The notes below the pieces were generated by a model that was not told where the DNA came from, did no database searches, and worked only from the letters and a program-made list of their open reading frames with translations. This document shows positions 9,858 through 19,232 of a DNA stretch of 64,000 bases, piece by piece. The position numbers and the translations under genes were made by a program. The stretch lies in the NCBI GenBank assembly GCA_026706395.1, contig JAPOYU010000064.1, forward strand, positions 1-64,000, given 5' to 3'. Positions within the stretch are counted from its first letter, which is position 1; each line of letters begins with the position of its first letter. This DNA comes from Chloroflexota bacterium. Its GTDB lineage: Bacteria > Chloroflexota > Anaerolineae > Aggregatilineales > Phototrophicaceae.

Positions 9858-10809
9858 AGTCCTCAATTGGCTTTTGCCTCAATGGGCGCGGAACCCGCTG
9901 CTGGAGTATGAATGGTTTCACCCGCGCCTCCACGACTCGCGTCGCGGTTTCATCATGCAGTTGTCCGCGCTGGCTCTCTTGCTTGGAAGCGCAGCGCTGA
10001 TTTACGCCGCCGTAACAGGAGTTGCGGAAGGCGGCCAAGGCTTTACGCGTCAAATCTGGCAGAGCCTTTATTTTCCAACGCTGGTCCTGCAAAGTCTCGC
10101 CTCGATAGCGGCGCTCCTTACAGGCGCAGCCGCATTTGATGTCGAACGCCGAGGCACTACTTGGGACAACCTGCGGATCACCGAGATCGGCGCTGGATTG
10201 GCTCTGCGCGCTCGCTGGATGGGCATACTCTATCGCCTTCGCGCGCCTATCGCGGCGCTGCTGCTGGTCCGGCTCATTTTCGCGCTGGGCATGCTCGTCG
10301 ATCTGACCGCTTTCGGCGGCAACTACGTGAAAATGCTGAGCGCTGACGCCGCAACTGCAAGGGTGGATTGGCAAATCAGCATCGTGCTGATTGCCCTGAG
10401 CGCGATCGCTGGCGCCTTGCTGCCCTTGCCGATGATCGCTTCATTCGCCGCGCTTGGCATCCTCCTGGGCCTCACGATTAAGGAAGGGCTTTTCGCGGCG
10501 ATAATTCAGATCCTGGTGACCGCCCTGGTTGTCGCCTTCATCTGTGCCGGGTCTTATGCGCTATCACAAGTTCTGTCGGAGGATCTCAAGCTGCCGGACC
10601 TGGCGGAATCCTTGCTTTTGATCGGCTACAGCGCTTATGGCGACTGGGGACTGCTGCTGATGCAGCTCGGCAGCCTCGGAGCCCTTTGGCACAGCGTATC
10701 CTTCGGCGCGTTCACGGGCGTCGGCTTGGCCGGTCTGTTGCTGGCGCAGGGGACGCTTGCCGACGGCATGATATCGCTGGCGGAGCGAATACCTGAAAGA
10801 CGCGGCTGA
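9847..10809 (+). CDS. Multi-pass membrane protein, possibly ABC-2 permease-like
   Basis: 320 residues with about seven or eight hydrophobic helices in the cytoplasmic membrane. The N-terminal segment NPLLEYEWFHPRL and the cytosolic motif RRGTTWDNLRIT between helices resemble ABC-2-type permease-like proteins, in which a TWD-L-LT motif follows helix 2. No ATPase gene lies beside it. It overlaps addA by 11 bp and is probably translated from the same mRNA, but its role with AddAB is not evident. The family call is tentative. Confidence 0.5.
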   Translation: MLTKVLNWLLPQWARNPLLEYEWFHPRLHDSRRGFIMQLSALALLLGSAALIYAAVTGVAEGGQGFTRQIWQSLYFPTLVLQSLASIAALLTGAAAFDVERRGTTWDNLRITEIGAGLALRARWMGILYRLRAPIAALLLVRLIFALGMLVDLTAFGGNYVKMLSADAATARVDWQISIVLIALSAIAGALLPLPMIASFAALGILLGLTIKEGLFAAIIQILVTALVVAFICAGSYALSQVLSEDLKLPDLAESLLLIGYSAYGDWGLLLMQLGSLGALWHSVSFGAFTGVGLAGLLLAQGTLADGMISLAERIPERRG

Positions 10810-10875
10810 TGTCGAAAGACCGCCGCTCTCGTCTACCATAGTTTGATCACATCCGCGAACTTAGGCAATTGAACC

Positions 10876-11952
10876 ATGCCCCTTGACAAGCGCGACTACA
10901 AGAATATGACCGACTACCTGCAGCACTTGTACCAGTGCGAGCCGTTTTCGCGGCATGGTATCGAACACCCGGTTACAGTCTTCTACCCCGAAGCCCCGCA
11001 GGTTCACGATGTCGACAGTCTGCTCGACGCTGCGCCGCCCTCGCCCGAATCCCGCGATTTCGCCTTTTATGACTACAGCCACTTGCATGACCTGCAGAAC
11101 AGCAAGCCGGGCCTGTACAACGGGCCGACCTTCACAATGAAGTCGATCCGCAAGAAGCCGCTTCGGCTCCGCGGCGCCATCGGCCGCTATTTCGACATGC
11201 TGGCGACCTGCGCCGCCCTCGAACGCGAACTGCGTCACGCCGTCGCCGAAGGTTGGATGCGCGCTCCCTCTCGCGCCACCTATCATCGACGCCTGCCACC
11301 GGTGGATGCGCTGACTCGAGGTCATGGACGGAGCGCAACCATCGGCATCGGCGCGCTCACCGTCTTCAACGATGGCCAAGCTTACAAAGCCATGCTGGCC
11401 CGGCGTTCCGCCGCGACCGCCATCGATAGCGGGATGCTCCACGTGCTGCCGGCGATGATCTTTGGGCCGCCGACCGCGGACTTTGTCGATAAGCGCGAAT
11501 GGAGCGTCAAGCATCAGATTCTGCGCGAAGTGCTGGAAGAATTGTTCAACTTTCCCGAACAGCTGAATCCGCTGCGCTGGGACTATTTCTATGATCATCC
11601 CGCCCTGCTCTATCTTCTGGACCTGCTCGATAATGGCGGGGCGCAGCTTTGCGCCACCGGCATCATTCTGAATTTGCTTACGCTTCGCCCAGAGATTAGC
11701 GCGCTGCTCCTGATTCACGACCCAGGATGGTATCGCCGCATCACAGCGCCGGATAGCGATATGCCATTTGCGACCGCGGATGAGACGCTCGGCGGCAGCG
11801 TCGTCCTCGCTCCGATCGCTAGTGATGAAGCATTCCTGGCGCATTTTCCGCCCGACCTGCCCCTGATCACACCGGCGCACGCCACTGCCACTATGTGGCT
11901 CGGCATTGATCTTGCCCGCCGAGAAATTCAAGACGCGGGCGGTGGCCTCTAG
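10876..11952 (+). CDS. Hypothetical protein with a Nudix-box-like segment
   Basis: 358 residues, soluble, without signal peptide or membrane helices. The middle contains HVLPAMIFGP followed about 30 residues later by LREVLEELFNF, which fits the RE-x2-EE core of a Nudix box; the usual upstream glycine pattern is not clear. The same layout (HV-P-G-F-P, then RE-EEL) occurs in Nudix-fold regions of some actinobacterial regulators, but no helix-turn-helix is evident here. Substrate and role are unknown. It stands alone, 66 bp after the membrane-protein gene. Confidence 0.45.
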   Translation: MPLDKRDYKNMTDYLQHLYQCEPFSRHGIEHPVTVFYPEAPQVHDVDSLLDAAPPSPESRDFAFYDYSHLHDLQNSKPGLYNGPTFTMKSIRKKPLRLRGAIGRYFDMLATCAALERELRHAVAEGWMRAPSRATYHRRLPPVDALTRGHGRSATIGIGALTVFNDGQAYKAMLARRSAATAIDSGMLHVLPAMIFGPPTADFVDKREWSVKHQILREVLEELFNFPEQLNPLRWDYFYDHPALLYLLDLLDNGGAQLCATGIILNLLTLRPEISALLLIHDPGWYRRITAPDSDMPFATADETLGGSVVLAPIASDEAFLAHFPPDLPLITPAHATATMWLGIDLARREIQDAGGGL

Positions 11953-12649
11953 GGCAGTGTATCCATTTCGGTTGGATAAGGTATGGCGTCAAATAAGTTG
12001 ACGACTGCTCCACCTCAAAGGCGCATTACACCCAGTGTTGTTGCGATTCTTGCCTTCATCCCAAAAAGCTGATCTGAATTTCAGCCGAATTCGATACACC
12101 CCCAAGTTTGGTCGCCACAGAGGGACACGCAGGTCGCGTAGGTCCCGTACACACCCGCTAGGCCGCCGAAACTGACCGCCGGGGACAGAGTAGAATGCGG
12201 ACAGGGAGGGCATTGGCGCGGATTTGCCGGAATCGCGCCAATGGTTTTGGCGTTTGTGCCAAGGCGAAAAGCAAGTGGTGGCGGGGGATTGCGGCGGGAA
12301 AGGCGAGTGCTTGGCGTTGGCGGGGGGAAAAGTTCTTTTCGCCAATGCGGGTGGGCAGCGATTCGGTTTTCGCGGGCCGGCATTTTCCAGCGAGGGCACA
12401 GTGGGAATCCGGCTGCGTTATTGGAGTTTTGTTGGACTTCCAATTGGAAGGCGAAATATTTTTTGTCCAATAAAGTTCCAATTCCGGTACGGCGGTTGCA
12501 AGAGGTATGCGGTTGTTAATGTGCAGACGAGGATATTATAGCGTGGTTTGGCGGGTAATGGTAGACCAAATGTTCGCGGGGTAGCGCCTCATGCCATTTT
12601 CTCGCCGACTGCGCTACAATCAACCGAAAACAAGCAAAGGAGTTGATTC
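11953..12649. other. Non-coding stretch of about 700 bp
   Basis: No convincing gene. Open frames here have low-complexity Arg/Pro/Trp-rich translations and no recognisable domain. Positions 12110-12140 contain CCACAGAGGGACACG, resembling the 9-bp CTCTGTG-type unit at 62.7 kb. The 12240-12480 part is G-rich and ends in an AT-rich core shared with the gap at 49.2 kb. A TACAAT hexamer at about 12616 may be the -10 of the downstream peroxiredoxin gene. Confidence 0.6.
12455..12474. repeat. AT-rich core shared with 49247-49267 (copy A)
   Basis: Reads AATA, six T, GTCCAATAAA. A near-identical string with seven T lies in the other large gap of the window. Nearby TTGGAC (about 12433) and GTCC (12465) could pair weakly. 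Function unknown. Confidence 0.5.
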
Positions 12650-13111
12650 ATGCCAGCAGTAGGCGAGGCAGCGCCGGACTTTGAATTGCTCAACCAAAAC
12701 GGCGAGGCTGTCAAACTCAGTGATTACCGCGGCAGGAAGGTTCTGCTCTTCGCCTATCCCAAAGCCGCCACGCCCGGCTGCACGACGCAGGCCTGCGGCT
12801 TCCGCGACAACTTCGCGCAAATAGAGACAGTTGACGCTGTCGTCCTCGGGCTCAGCCCGGATGAACCTGCCGCGCTGTCAAAATGGATTAACGATGAATC
12901 GCTGCAATATGACCTGCTCTCGGATCCAGACCATCAGGTGCTTGAAGCCTGGGAGGCCTGGGGCGAAAAGTCCATGTACGGCAAGAAATACATGGGCGTG
13001 ATTCGTTCGCACTGGATCATCGGCGAAGACGGGGTCGTGCTCGACGCGCAAGTCAAAGTCAGCCCCAAAAAGAGCATCGAAAAGGCCTTGAAATTCCTGT
13101 CAGAAGCCTGA
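12650..13111 (+). CDS. bcp: Peroxiredoxin, PrxQ/Bcp type (first copy)
   Basis: 153 residues, a thiol peroxidase that reduces H2O2 and organic hydroperoxides, recharged by thioredoxin. The catalytic motif PxxxTxxC is present as PKAATPGC with peroxidatic C44, and resolving C49 is five residues later, the spacing of the PrxQ group. It starts at ATG with AAAGGAG upstream. A paralogue lies at 21346. It is cytosolic, with no signal peptide. Confidence 0.92.
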   Translation: MPAVGEAAPDFELLNQNGEAVKLSDYRGRKVLLFAYPKAATPGCTTQACGFRDNFAQIETVDAVVLGLSPDEPAALSKWINDESLQYDLLSDPDHQVLEAWEAWGEKSMYGKKYMGVIRSHWIIGEDGVVLDAQVKVSPKKSIEKALKFLSEA

Positions 13112-13210
13112 CCATCCCAGCCGTCTAACGTTCTGCGGCCACAGCGTGAACTCTATATCCAGCGTCATGGGCGCTACCATTTGAGTTTGCGGGCAGCGAA
13201 AGGGGAAACT

Positions 13211-15502
13211 TTGGAAGATCTCAAGCAACTCTTTATTGCGCCCGAGCACGACATCGACCGCGACGCCTTCAAACCGGCCAGTTATCTGCGCCGTGTCTTT
13301 CAGCTAGACGGTGCAGTCCGCCGCGCCGAACTTCAAATCACCGCTTGCGGGCTCTATAACGCATTCATCAATGGCGCGCCGGTCACAGATGAAGTCTTCT
13401 TACCGGGCTACACTTTGTATTCCAAGCGCTTGCAGGTTCAGTCTTTTGACGTCGCCAAGCTGCTGCGGCCCGGAGCCAATGTATTCGGCGTCATTCTGGG
13501 CGACGGCTGGTGGCGCGGATCTCTTGGCGCGATGTCGGCCCGCAACGCCTACGGCGATGATCTCCGTTTGGCAGCCCGCCTCCAGATAACCTGCGAAGAC
13601 AAAAGTGAACATACGATAGCCACGGATGAAAACTGGCGGGCTACCCAAGACGGTCCTATCCGCAAGAGCGATTGGAAAGATGGCGAGCTTTATGACGCGC
13701 GCCTTGAACTCGACGGTTGGCGCCAAGCGGAATACGATGTCGCCAGTTGGCACGAAGCCCGCCCCGCCCAATACGACGGCATGCTCGTGCCCGGTGAGGG
13801 CGAAGCCATCCGCGAGATGGAGCGCATTCGTCCCGAGATCCTCAAGACTCCCGATGGATCCACCGTGCTCGACTTTCAACAGAATCTTTTCGGCTATGTC
13901 GAATTCCAGCTCAATGCGAACGCCGGCCATGAAGTCTTACTCACACACGGCGAAGTCCTGGACGAAAACGGCAATTTCACCCGGAAAAACTTCCAATTCA
14001 AAATCCTCGGTCGCAGCATTATGGCGCCGCTTCTGCAAGAAATTTGCTATATCGCCAAGGAAGGCGCGCAGACCTACAAGCCAACCTTCACCGCGCAGGG
14101 TTTCCGTTTCGTCAAGCTGGACAACTGGCCTGAGCCGGTCTTGCCAGAGAACTTCATCGCCATTGCTGTCTATTCTGATATGGAAGACATAGGACAGTTT
14201 GAATCTTCCCATGCCGGGATCAATAAACTTGTCGAAAATACGAAGTGGAGCTTGAAAGGCAATTTCCTCGATATTCCCACTGACTGCCCTACTCGCGAAC
14301 GCGCCGGCTGGACCGGTGATATCGCGTCTTTTTGCGAAGCCGGCAGTTATCTGATGAACATTGACAAGTTCCTGACCAAGTGGATGAAAGATGTCGCCTT
14401 ACAGCAGCACGAAGACGGCCGCATCGCGAATATCGTACCCGGTGGCGGCACGCCGAAGATACTTGATGGCAGCGCCGGCTGGGCAGACGCCGCCATTATC
14501 GTCCCGTACACCCTATACCGAATGTACGGAAACAGGCAGACTCTGGACGACCAGTATGAAAGCATGACCCGCTTTATCAGCTTCATGGAACGTCGTGCCA
14601 GGCAAACGCACTGGAGCAATCGCTGGCGTCGGAATCCTCATAGAGACTTCGTCATCGACACCGGCTATCACTGGGGCGAATGGCTTGAGCCAGGCCACCA
14701 TCCCATGCAAGACATGATCAAGAACATGCTGTTCCCCGATGCGGAGGTGGCGACCGCCTACTTCGGCTACTCCGCCGCTCTGATGGCGGAGATTGCCCTG
14801 GCGCTAAACAAGACTGCCGATGCCGAGCGCTTTCAGGCCCTGGCCGATAACGTTAAATCGGCGTACCGACGCGCCTTCACCGAGGATGGATTGGTCAAAT
14901 CACAGCGTCAATGCCGTTATGTTCGCCCCGTTGCCCTTGGGCTTCTGCCTGAGGTGGACAGTCAACGCAATGTTGTGCGGCTAAACGACATGGTAATCTC
15001 TAATGATTATCGAATCGGTACCGGCTTCCTCAGTACACCGTTCATCCTCAACGTCTTATGCGACCACGGCTTCGTCGATACGGCATACCAAATGGCGGAG
15101 AACGAAAAGAGCCCAAGCTGGCTCTACCAGGTCAGCAAAGGCGCCACAACGATCTGGGAGAAATGGGACGGCATCGACGCCGAAGGCGTACCAAGCTTCT
15201 CCTTCAATCATTATGCTTTTGGCGCGGTGGCTGCCTGGTTCTTTTCCTATGTCGCCGGCATCAAGCCCTTGGAGCTGGGCTTCCAGCGGATCCGCATCAA
15301 GCCCTATCCGGGCGGTAGCTTAACTCACGCCGATTGCGCTTACCGCAGCGCCGCCGGTCCAATCCGCAGTGCCTGGCAGCGCCACGGTGGGGGCTTCCAT
15401 TTAACGGTTGATGTGCCGACGGCGACCGAAGTTCATCTGCCTGACGGTTCGAAACACAACTTGCAAAGCGGAAAGCAGACCTATACCTGCCGCCTGCCCT
15501 AA
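13211..15502 (+). CDS. Alpha-L-rhamnosidase, GH78 family
   Basis: About 763 residues, hydrolysing terminal alpha-L-rhamnose from oligosaccharides or glycosides. N-terminal beta domains (residues 1-320) precede an alpha/alpha-barrel with the family motif DCPTRERAGWTGD, holding the predicted general acid (E363), and IWEKWDG with the predicted general base (E650). A C-terminal beta domain finishes the protein. The frame is open from TTG at 13181, but the TTG at 13211 has AGGGGA just upstream and is preferred. No signal peptide, so it should act in the cytoplasm on imported sugars. No sugar transporter is adjacent. Confidence 0.9.
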   Translation: MEDLKQLFIAPEHDIDRDAFKPASYLRRVFQLDGAVRRAELQITACGLYNAFINGAPVTDEVFLPGYTLYSKRLQVQSFDVAKLLRPGANVFGVILGDGWWRGSLGAMSARNAYGDDLRLAARLQITCEDKSEHTIATDENWRATQDGPIRKSDWKDGELYDARLELDGWRQAEYDVASWHEARPAQYDGMLVPGEGEAIREMERIRPEILKTPDGSTVLDFQQNLFGYVEFQLNANAGHEVLLTHGEVLDENGNFTRKNFQFKILGRSIMAPLLQEICYIAKEGAQTYKPTFTAQGFRFVKLDNWPEPVLPENFIAIAVYSDMEDIGQFESSHAGINKLVENTKWSLKGNFLDIPTDCPTRERAGWTGDIASFCEAGSYLMNIDKFLTKWMKDVALQQHEDGRIANIVPGGGTPKILDGSAGWADAAIIVPYTLYRMYGNRQTLDDQYESMTRFISFMERRARQTHWSNRWRRNPHRDFVIDTGYHWGEWLEPGHHPMQDMIKNMLFPDAEVATAYFGYSAALMAEIALALNKTADAERFQALADNVKSAYRRAFTEDGLVKSQRQCRYVRPVALGLLPEVDSQRNVVRLNDMVISNDYRIGTGFLSTPFILNVLCDHGFVDTAYQMAENEKSPSWLYQVSKGATTIWEKWDGIDAEGVPSFSFNHYAFGAVAAWFFSYVAGIKPLELGFQRIRIKPYPGGSLTHADCAYRSAAGPIRSAWQRHGGGFHLTVDVPTATEVHLPDGSKHNLQSGKQTYTCRLP

Positions 15503-15589
15503 GCTCCCCGTGGCTTGCAACATGCACAGTCAAGCCAATCTGGTACAATTGCCGCGCCTGCCTACCTATGCTGTGCCGGACGCCGCGAT

Positions 15590-17062
15590 ATGAATGCCAA
15601 ACTAGTCGCCGCGCTAACCCTGCTGACGCTGTTGAGCGCCTGCCGAACGCAACAGGCGACCACCGGAGGGAATCAACCCGCCGCCCCAGTCGTCGTCTAC
15701 GTGACGCCGACCCCGATTCCGACCCTCGTTCCGACCGCCGTCCGCTACCAGCCTACTGACAGTCCCGACTCTCCCGAGGACGAGCGATCAAACATCACCG
15801 CCGCGAACTGTGAGGCGGCGCTTGCTGCGCACTATGCCGCGGCCAGCGACAGTTGCCTCGCCGGCCCAACCGGCTATTTCTGCAATGGCGGCCTACCGCC
15901 TAACGTTGATCCGGCCTCAGATGCGCTCAACGCCTCAGCCGCCCTGGCGGAAGCCGACCAGATTGAACGGCTCGGGAGCCCGCCCCTTTCGGCAGCGAAG
16001 GGCGGCGGTCTGATCTGGCTGCGCCTGGAAAAAAACATCCTGATGGATGCGCTGATCGTCGGGGACGTCAGCATCAGCAACCGCGTTTCGGAGGCGACCG
16101 GGCTGGCGCGCTGGCGTTCTATCACCATCGAAAGCGGGCCGGCAGCCTCCGACTGCGCGGCTATGCCGTCTGTCGGCGCGCTTGTCGTGCAAGGGCTATA
16201 CGGCCAGACCGCGAGCGTCTTTATCAATGGCGTCGCCGCAGAAATAAACGGAACGCTTATCGTGCTGACGCAAGCTGATACCACTAAATTCATCGTCATC
16301 GAAGGCGATGTCCTGCTGGTCGCCTACGGACAGTCTGTTTCACTGAAAGTCGGTGAACAACTGAACCTGCGTTATGAGCCGGGCAACTGGAACAGACCGG
16401 CGCAATTGCCCGGAGGGCCGGGCTTGCTGGAATACGACTTGATCAAGCACATTCCTATTCGGCTCTTCGATCGTCCAGTGCCGATTCCCCAGCCGGGCTA
16501 CGCGCAGACGCAAGGAGGCGTCAACATGCGCGTCGCGCCCGATATTAAGTCGCGGCTGCTCTTCCAGGTGCCCGCCGGCGAAACAATGGGCATTCTCGGC
16601 GTCAGCAGCGATGGCGAATGGCTGCACATCCGCTTCGGCAATGGCGATACCGGCTGGATGAGCGCCGAGCTGCTGGCGGGCCGTCACGGGCAGATCCACA
16701 GTATTTACGATATCACGCCGGAGCCGCCCCAGCGCTACGGTGACTATGCCCACCGCGCCAAGGTGGATGTGCCCCGCGGCGGCAACCTGCGCGCCGCCCC
16801 AGATACCGCCTTCCGCGTGAAACGCACTCTGCCCTTCGGCACGGTTGTGAAGCTGCTGGCCCGCAGCCCTTACAGCCCATGGGTCAAAATTGAGGTAGAG
16901 AACGATACCGGCTGGATGGCGCTATTTACTCTCGAGACCGAAGCGGTAATCAGTTCGCTGCCAATTGATTACGATGTTCCCTTGCCGCCGCGGGCGACGC
17001 CAACACCCTCGTTCAGCTTTGGTGGAGGGCACGCCTACCCCGATCCCCAAGGCGGCTACTAA
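15590..17062 (+). CDS. Exported lipoprotein with two bacterial SH3 domains
   Basis: About 490 residues. The chosen ATG at 15590 gives a lipoprotein signal (Met, Lys, hydrophobic run, lipobox LLSAC), so the mature protein is anchored at its Cys. A Thr/Pro-rich spacer (TPTPIPTLVPT) follows, then about 280 residues of unrecognised beta-rich sequence. Two SH3b domains follow, starting GGVNMRVAPDIKSRLL and GGNLRAAPDTAFRVKR, each ending in a GWM signature. SH3b domains commonly bind cell-wall or surface ligands; the ligand here is unknown. The end overlaps the convergent gene by 4 bp. Confidence 0.75.
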   Translation: MNAKLVAALTLLTLLSACRTQQATTGGNQPAAPVVVYVTPTPIPTLVPTAVRYQPTDSPDSPEDERSNITAANCEAALAAHYAAASDSCLAGPTGYFCNGGLPPNVDPASDALNASAALAEADQIERLGSPPLSAAKGGGLIWLRLEKNILMDALIVGDVSISNRVSEATGLARWRSITIESGPAASDCAAMPSVGALVVQGLYGQTASVFINGVAAEINGTLIVLTQADTTKFIVIEGDVLLVAYGQSVSLKVGEQLNLRYEPGNWNRPAQLPGGPGLLEYDLIKHIPIRLFDRPVPIPQPGYAQTQGGVNMRVAPDIKSRLLFQVPAGETMGILGVSSDGEWLHIRFGNGDTGWMSAELLAGRHGQIHSIYDITPEPPQRYGDYAHRAKVDVPRGGNLRAAPDTAFRVKRTLPFGTVVKLLARSPYSPWVKIEVENDTGWMALFTLETEAVISSLPIDYDVPLPPRATPTPSFSFGGGHAYPDPQGGY

Positions 17063-19086
17063 TCCGCTTCGACTCGTACTTCAGTCAGCGCGATGCTACC
17101 GCCCTTCGCTTGAAAACCTGCGTCAAAATCATCCGCTGCAATTTCATCGCGGCAACCCATTCCTTCGCAGTCGAACAAGCCGATAGCGATTTCGTAGTCT
17201 CCAGCCAAGAAATCGGCGGGCAGTTGCAGCGTGAATCTATCGAGGATGTAGCCCGCCGGGCTCCACTGGCTGCTTGGGCGTCCGCCTGGCGCATCCTTGT
17301 AGACTTGGGCGACTCGTTCGCCGTCGCGCGACACAGTCAGCAGGCTCGAGTAGTCAACTGTCAACGCTTCGGGCGCATACCAATAGGCGCTCACAAACAG
17401 CGTATCGCCCGGTCGAAATACATTGCCGCTGATGTCATAGCCCAGCAACTGGACGCCGCCCTCCAATGTGACGCGGCGCTGGATCTGCGCCGGCAGCGCT
17501 GTCCCCGGCGGTGAGTGTATCCAGGCGATCCCTTCGCGAAAAGTAATGAAGAGACACAATAGCGCCAGTACGCCGCCAGTCGTCACACCCAAGACGGTCG
17601 TCCGACTTAGCGGCGAAACCATCCAATATGGTCGCGGTGTCAGCCGCGTCTTGCGCATACGCCAGGCGATGCCGCAGACGAATGCAATTGCCAGCGCCGA
17701 TAGGACAGCCGATAACTCACTCGCGTTCCGTGGCGGAACATTCGCGTCCGCCCGCAGCGCCATATCCGGTGCCGTCGCTTGCCATTCTGGCACATACAGC
17801 AGCGGTATGGCAGTTACAATCGGCAGGGCGACGACCAGGGCGATCGCGCTAAGTTGAACACGCCTCTCCAGTTTCGTCAGCCAAATGCCGTTCATGCTCG
17901 TGACGATCGACAGGCAGACCGTCAGCAGGCCCATATAGAGCCCTGGATACTGCCAGTCGCTTCCAGGCGGACTAATCGTCAGCGCGATCAGCACAAGCGC
18001 CGAAAGCGAAAAATACAGCGCGCCCAGGAATGCTTGAGGGTGACGCGTCCGATAACCTCGGACGTAAAGCATGAGCGCCGAGATCCCGCCAGCGAGCGCA
18101 AATAGCCATGACGCAAGGCTCAGGCTGTGCACTTCTCGCAATCCATTGATCGCGCCAGCGTCAGCAAGCGGCGGGGGCGAAAGCAGGGTCTCGAGGCGAA
18201 CGGACTTTAGCCCGTCTACCGATTGTCCGGCGCCGTTGACAAGCTCCGAGTCCCTCCAGGCGCCAGCGCTGAATTGGCTCCACCACACCGTTGTAGAGGC
18301 GAACGCGCCCAGGATTAGCATCAGCAGCGCCAGCACACCGGCGTGAGCCCGCATCTGGCTTGCTTCGCGGTTGAAGGCTTGCGTCAGCGTCTCGAATCCG
18401 ACCCAGCCAAGCGCCATAAGGGTCAAGTGCAGCGACATGGTGACCTGCGTATTGAACATGGCGATTTGCAATAGAAAAGCGAGCAGAAAGTTGCGGCAGG
18501 TCGGCTTATCGCGCAGCGCGTCGACGCGCCACAGCAGAAGCGGGAATAAAGCCAAGGCCAGCATTACCGGATATGCGCCGCGGGCATATGGCAGCGTATG
18601 CATCAGCGTCGGGCTGAATGCGTAGACCAGAGCCGCCAACAACGCCCCCAGAGGCCCGCTCCGGCGTCGGCAAAACGCGTACATGCCGCCGCTGCTCGCC
18701 AGCAAGCAGAAAACGACCAGCGCGCGCAAGGCATCCAGCGCCCCAAGACCAAAGGCCAGATGGATTCCGCTGGTGAGGATAACCGTCAAGCTCCCATCGA
18801 ACCCAGACTGTATCGAGTCGCCAGTGTAATTCAGTACATCCACCCAGCTCGACGAGAACAGCTCCACACCCTGCAGCATCTCCGCCCGCCAGATCTGCAG
18901 CGAAACTTGATTGCCATTGGGCAAGCCCGGGCTCAGCGCAAGCGGCAGGACCGCGAATAGCGTCAATAGCAGCGTGAGCAATAGCCCGGGGTCACTCGAT
19001 CTGCGTAGCGCGCGGGCAGCGTCCATTTTCATTCTGCCAGTTTGAACCTCAAGCGGAGAGAGATAGCGCGGTCGCGAACGAGACAT
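17059..19086 (-). CDS. Large multi-pass membrane protein with C-terminal beta domain (GT-C-like)
   Basis: 675 residues. A dozen or so hydrophobic helices fill residues 30-530; the last 140 or so residues look like an exported beta-sandwich (GGVQLLGYDISGNVFRPGDT onward), a module often fused to bacterial membrane glycosyltransferase-like proteins. No catalytic motif can be assigned with certainty. It may transfer sugars from lipid carriers at the outer face, but that is inference from architecture. It ends 4 bp inside the convergent lipoprotein gene. Confidence 0.5.
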   Translation of the reverse strand: MSRSRPRYLSPLEVQTGRMKMDAARALRRSSDPGLLLTLLLTLFAVLPLALSPGLPNGNQVSLQIWRAEMLQGVELFSSSWVDVLNYTGDSIQSGFDGSLTVILTSGIHLAFGLGALDALRALVVFCLLASSGGMYAFCRRRSGPLGALLAALVYAFSPTLMHTLPYARGAYPVMLALALFPLLLWRVDALRDKPTCRNFLLAFLLQIAMFNTQVTMSLHLTLMALGWVGFETLTQAFNREASQMRAHAGVLALLMLILGAFASTTVWWSQFSAGAWRDSELVNGAGQSVDGLKSVRLETLLSPPPLADAGAINGLREVHSLSLASWLFALAGGISALMLYVRGYRTRHPQAFLGALYFSLSALVLIALTISPPGSDWQYPGLYMGLLTVCLSIVTSMNGIWLTKLERRVQLSAIALVVALPIVTAIPLLYVPEWQATAPDMALRADANVPPRNASELSAVLSALAIAFVCGIAWRMRKTRLTPRPYWMVSPLSRTTVLGVTTGGVLALLCLFITFREGIAWIHSPPGTALPAQIQRRVTLEGGVQLLGYDISGNVFRPGDTLFVSAYWYAPEALTVDYSSLLTVSRDGERVAQVYKDAPGGRPSSQWSPAGYILDRFTLQLPADFLAGDYEIAIGLFDCEGMGCRDEIAADDFDAGFQAKGGSIALTEVRVEAD

Positions 19087-19232
19087 GTTCAGGCAAGCGC
19101 CGACGCGTCAGTATACACCGCTCCAATACCCCATTCAATTTGATATCGCTCCGGAGGCGGCGCAAATTATGTGCCAGACGAGCGAATTCGATGTATCTTT
19201 GTAGCTGAACCGCCGGGGTGAAAGAACGATCG

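Noticed and set aside
12158..12541. Overlapping open frames in the 12 kb gap
   Set aside because: Arg/Pro/Trp-rich low-complexity translations in several frames at once, no ribosome site or motif.
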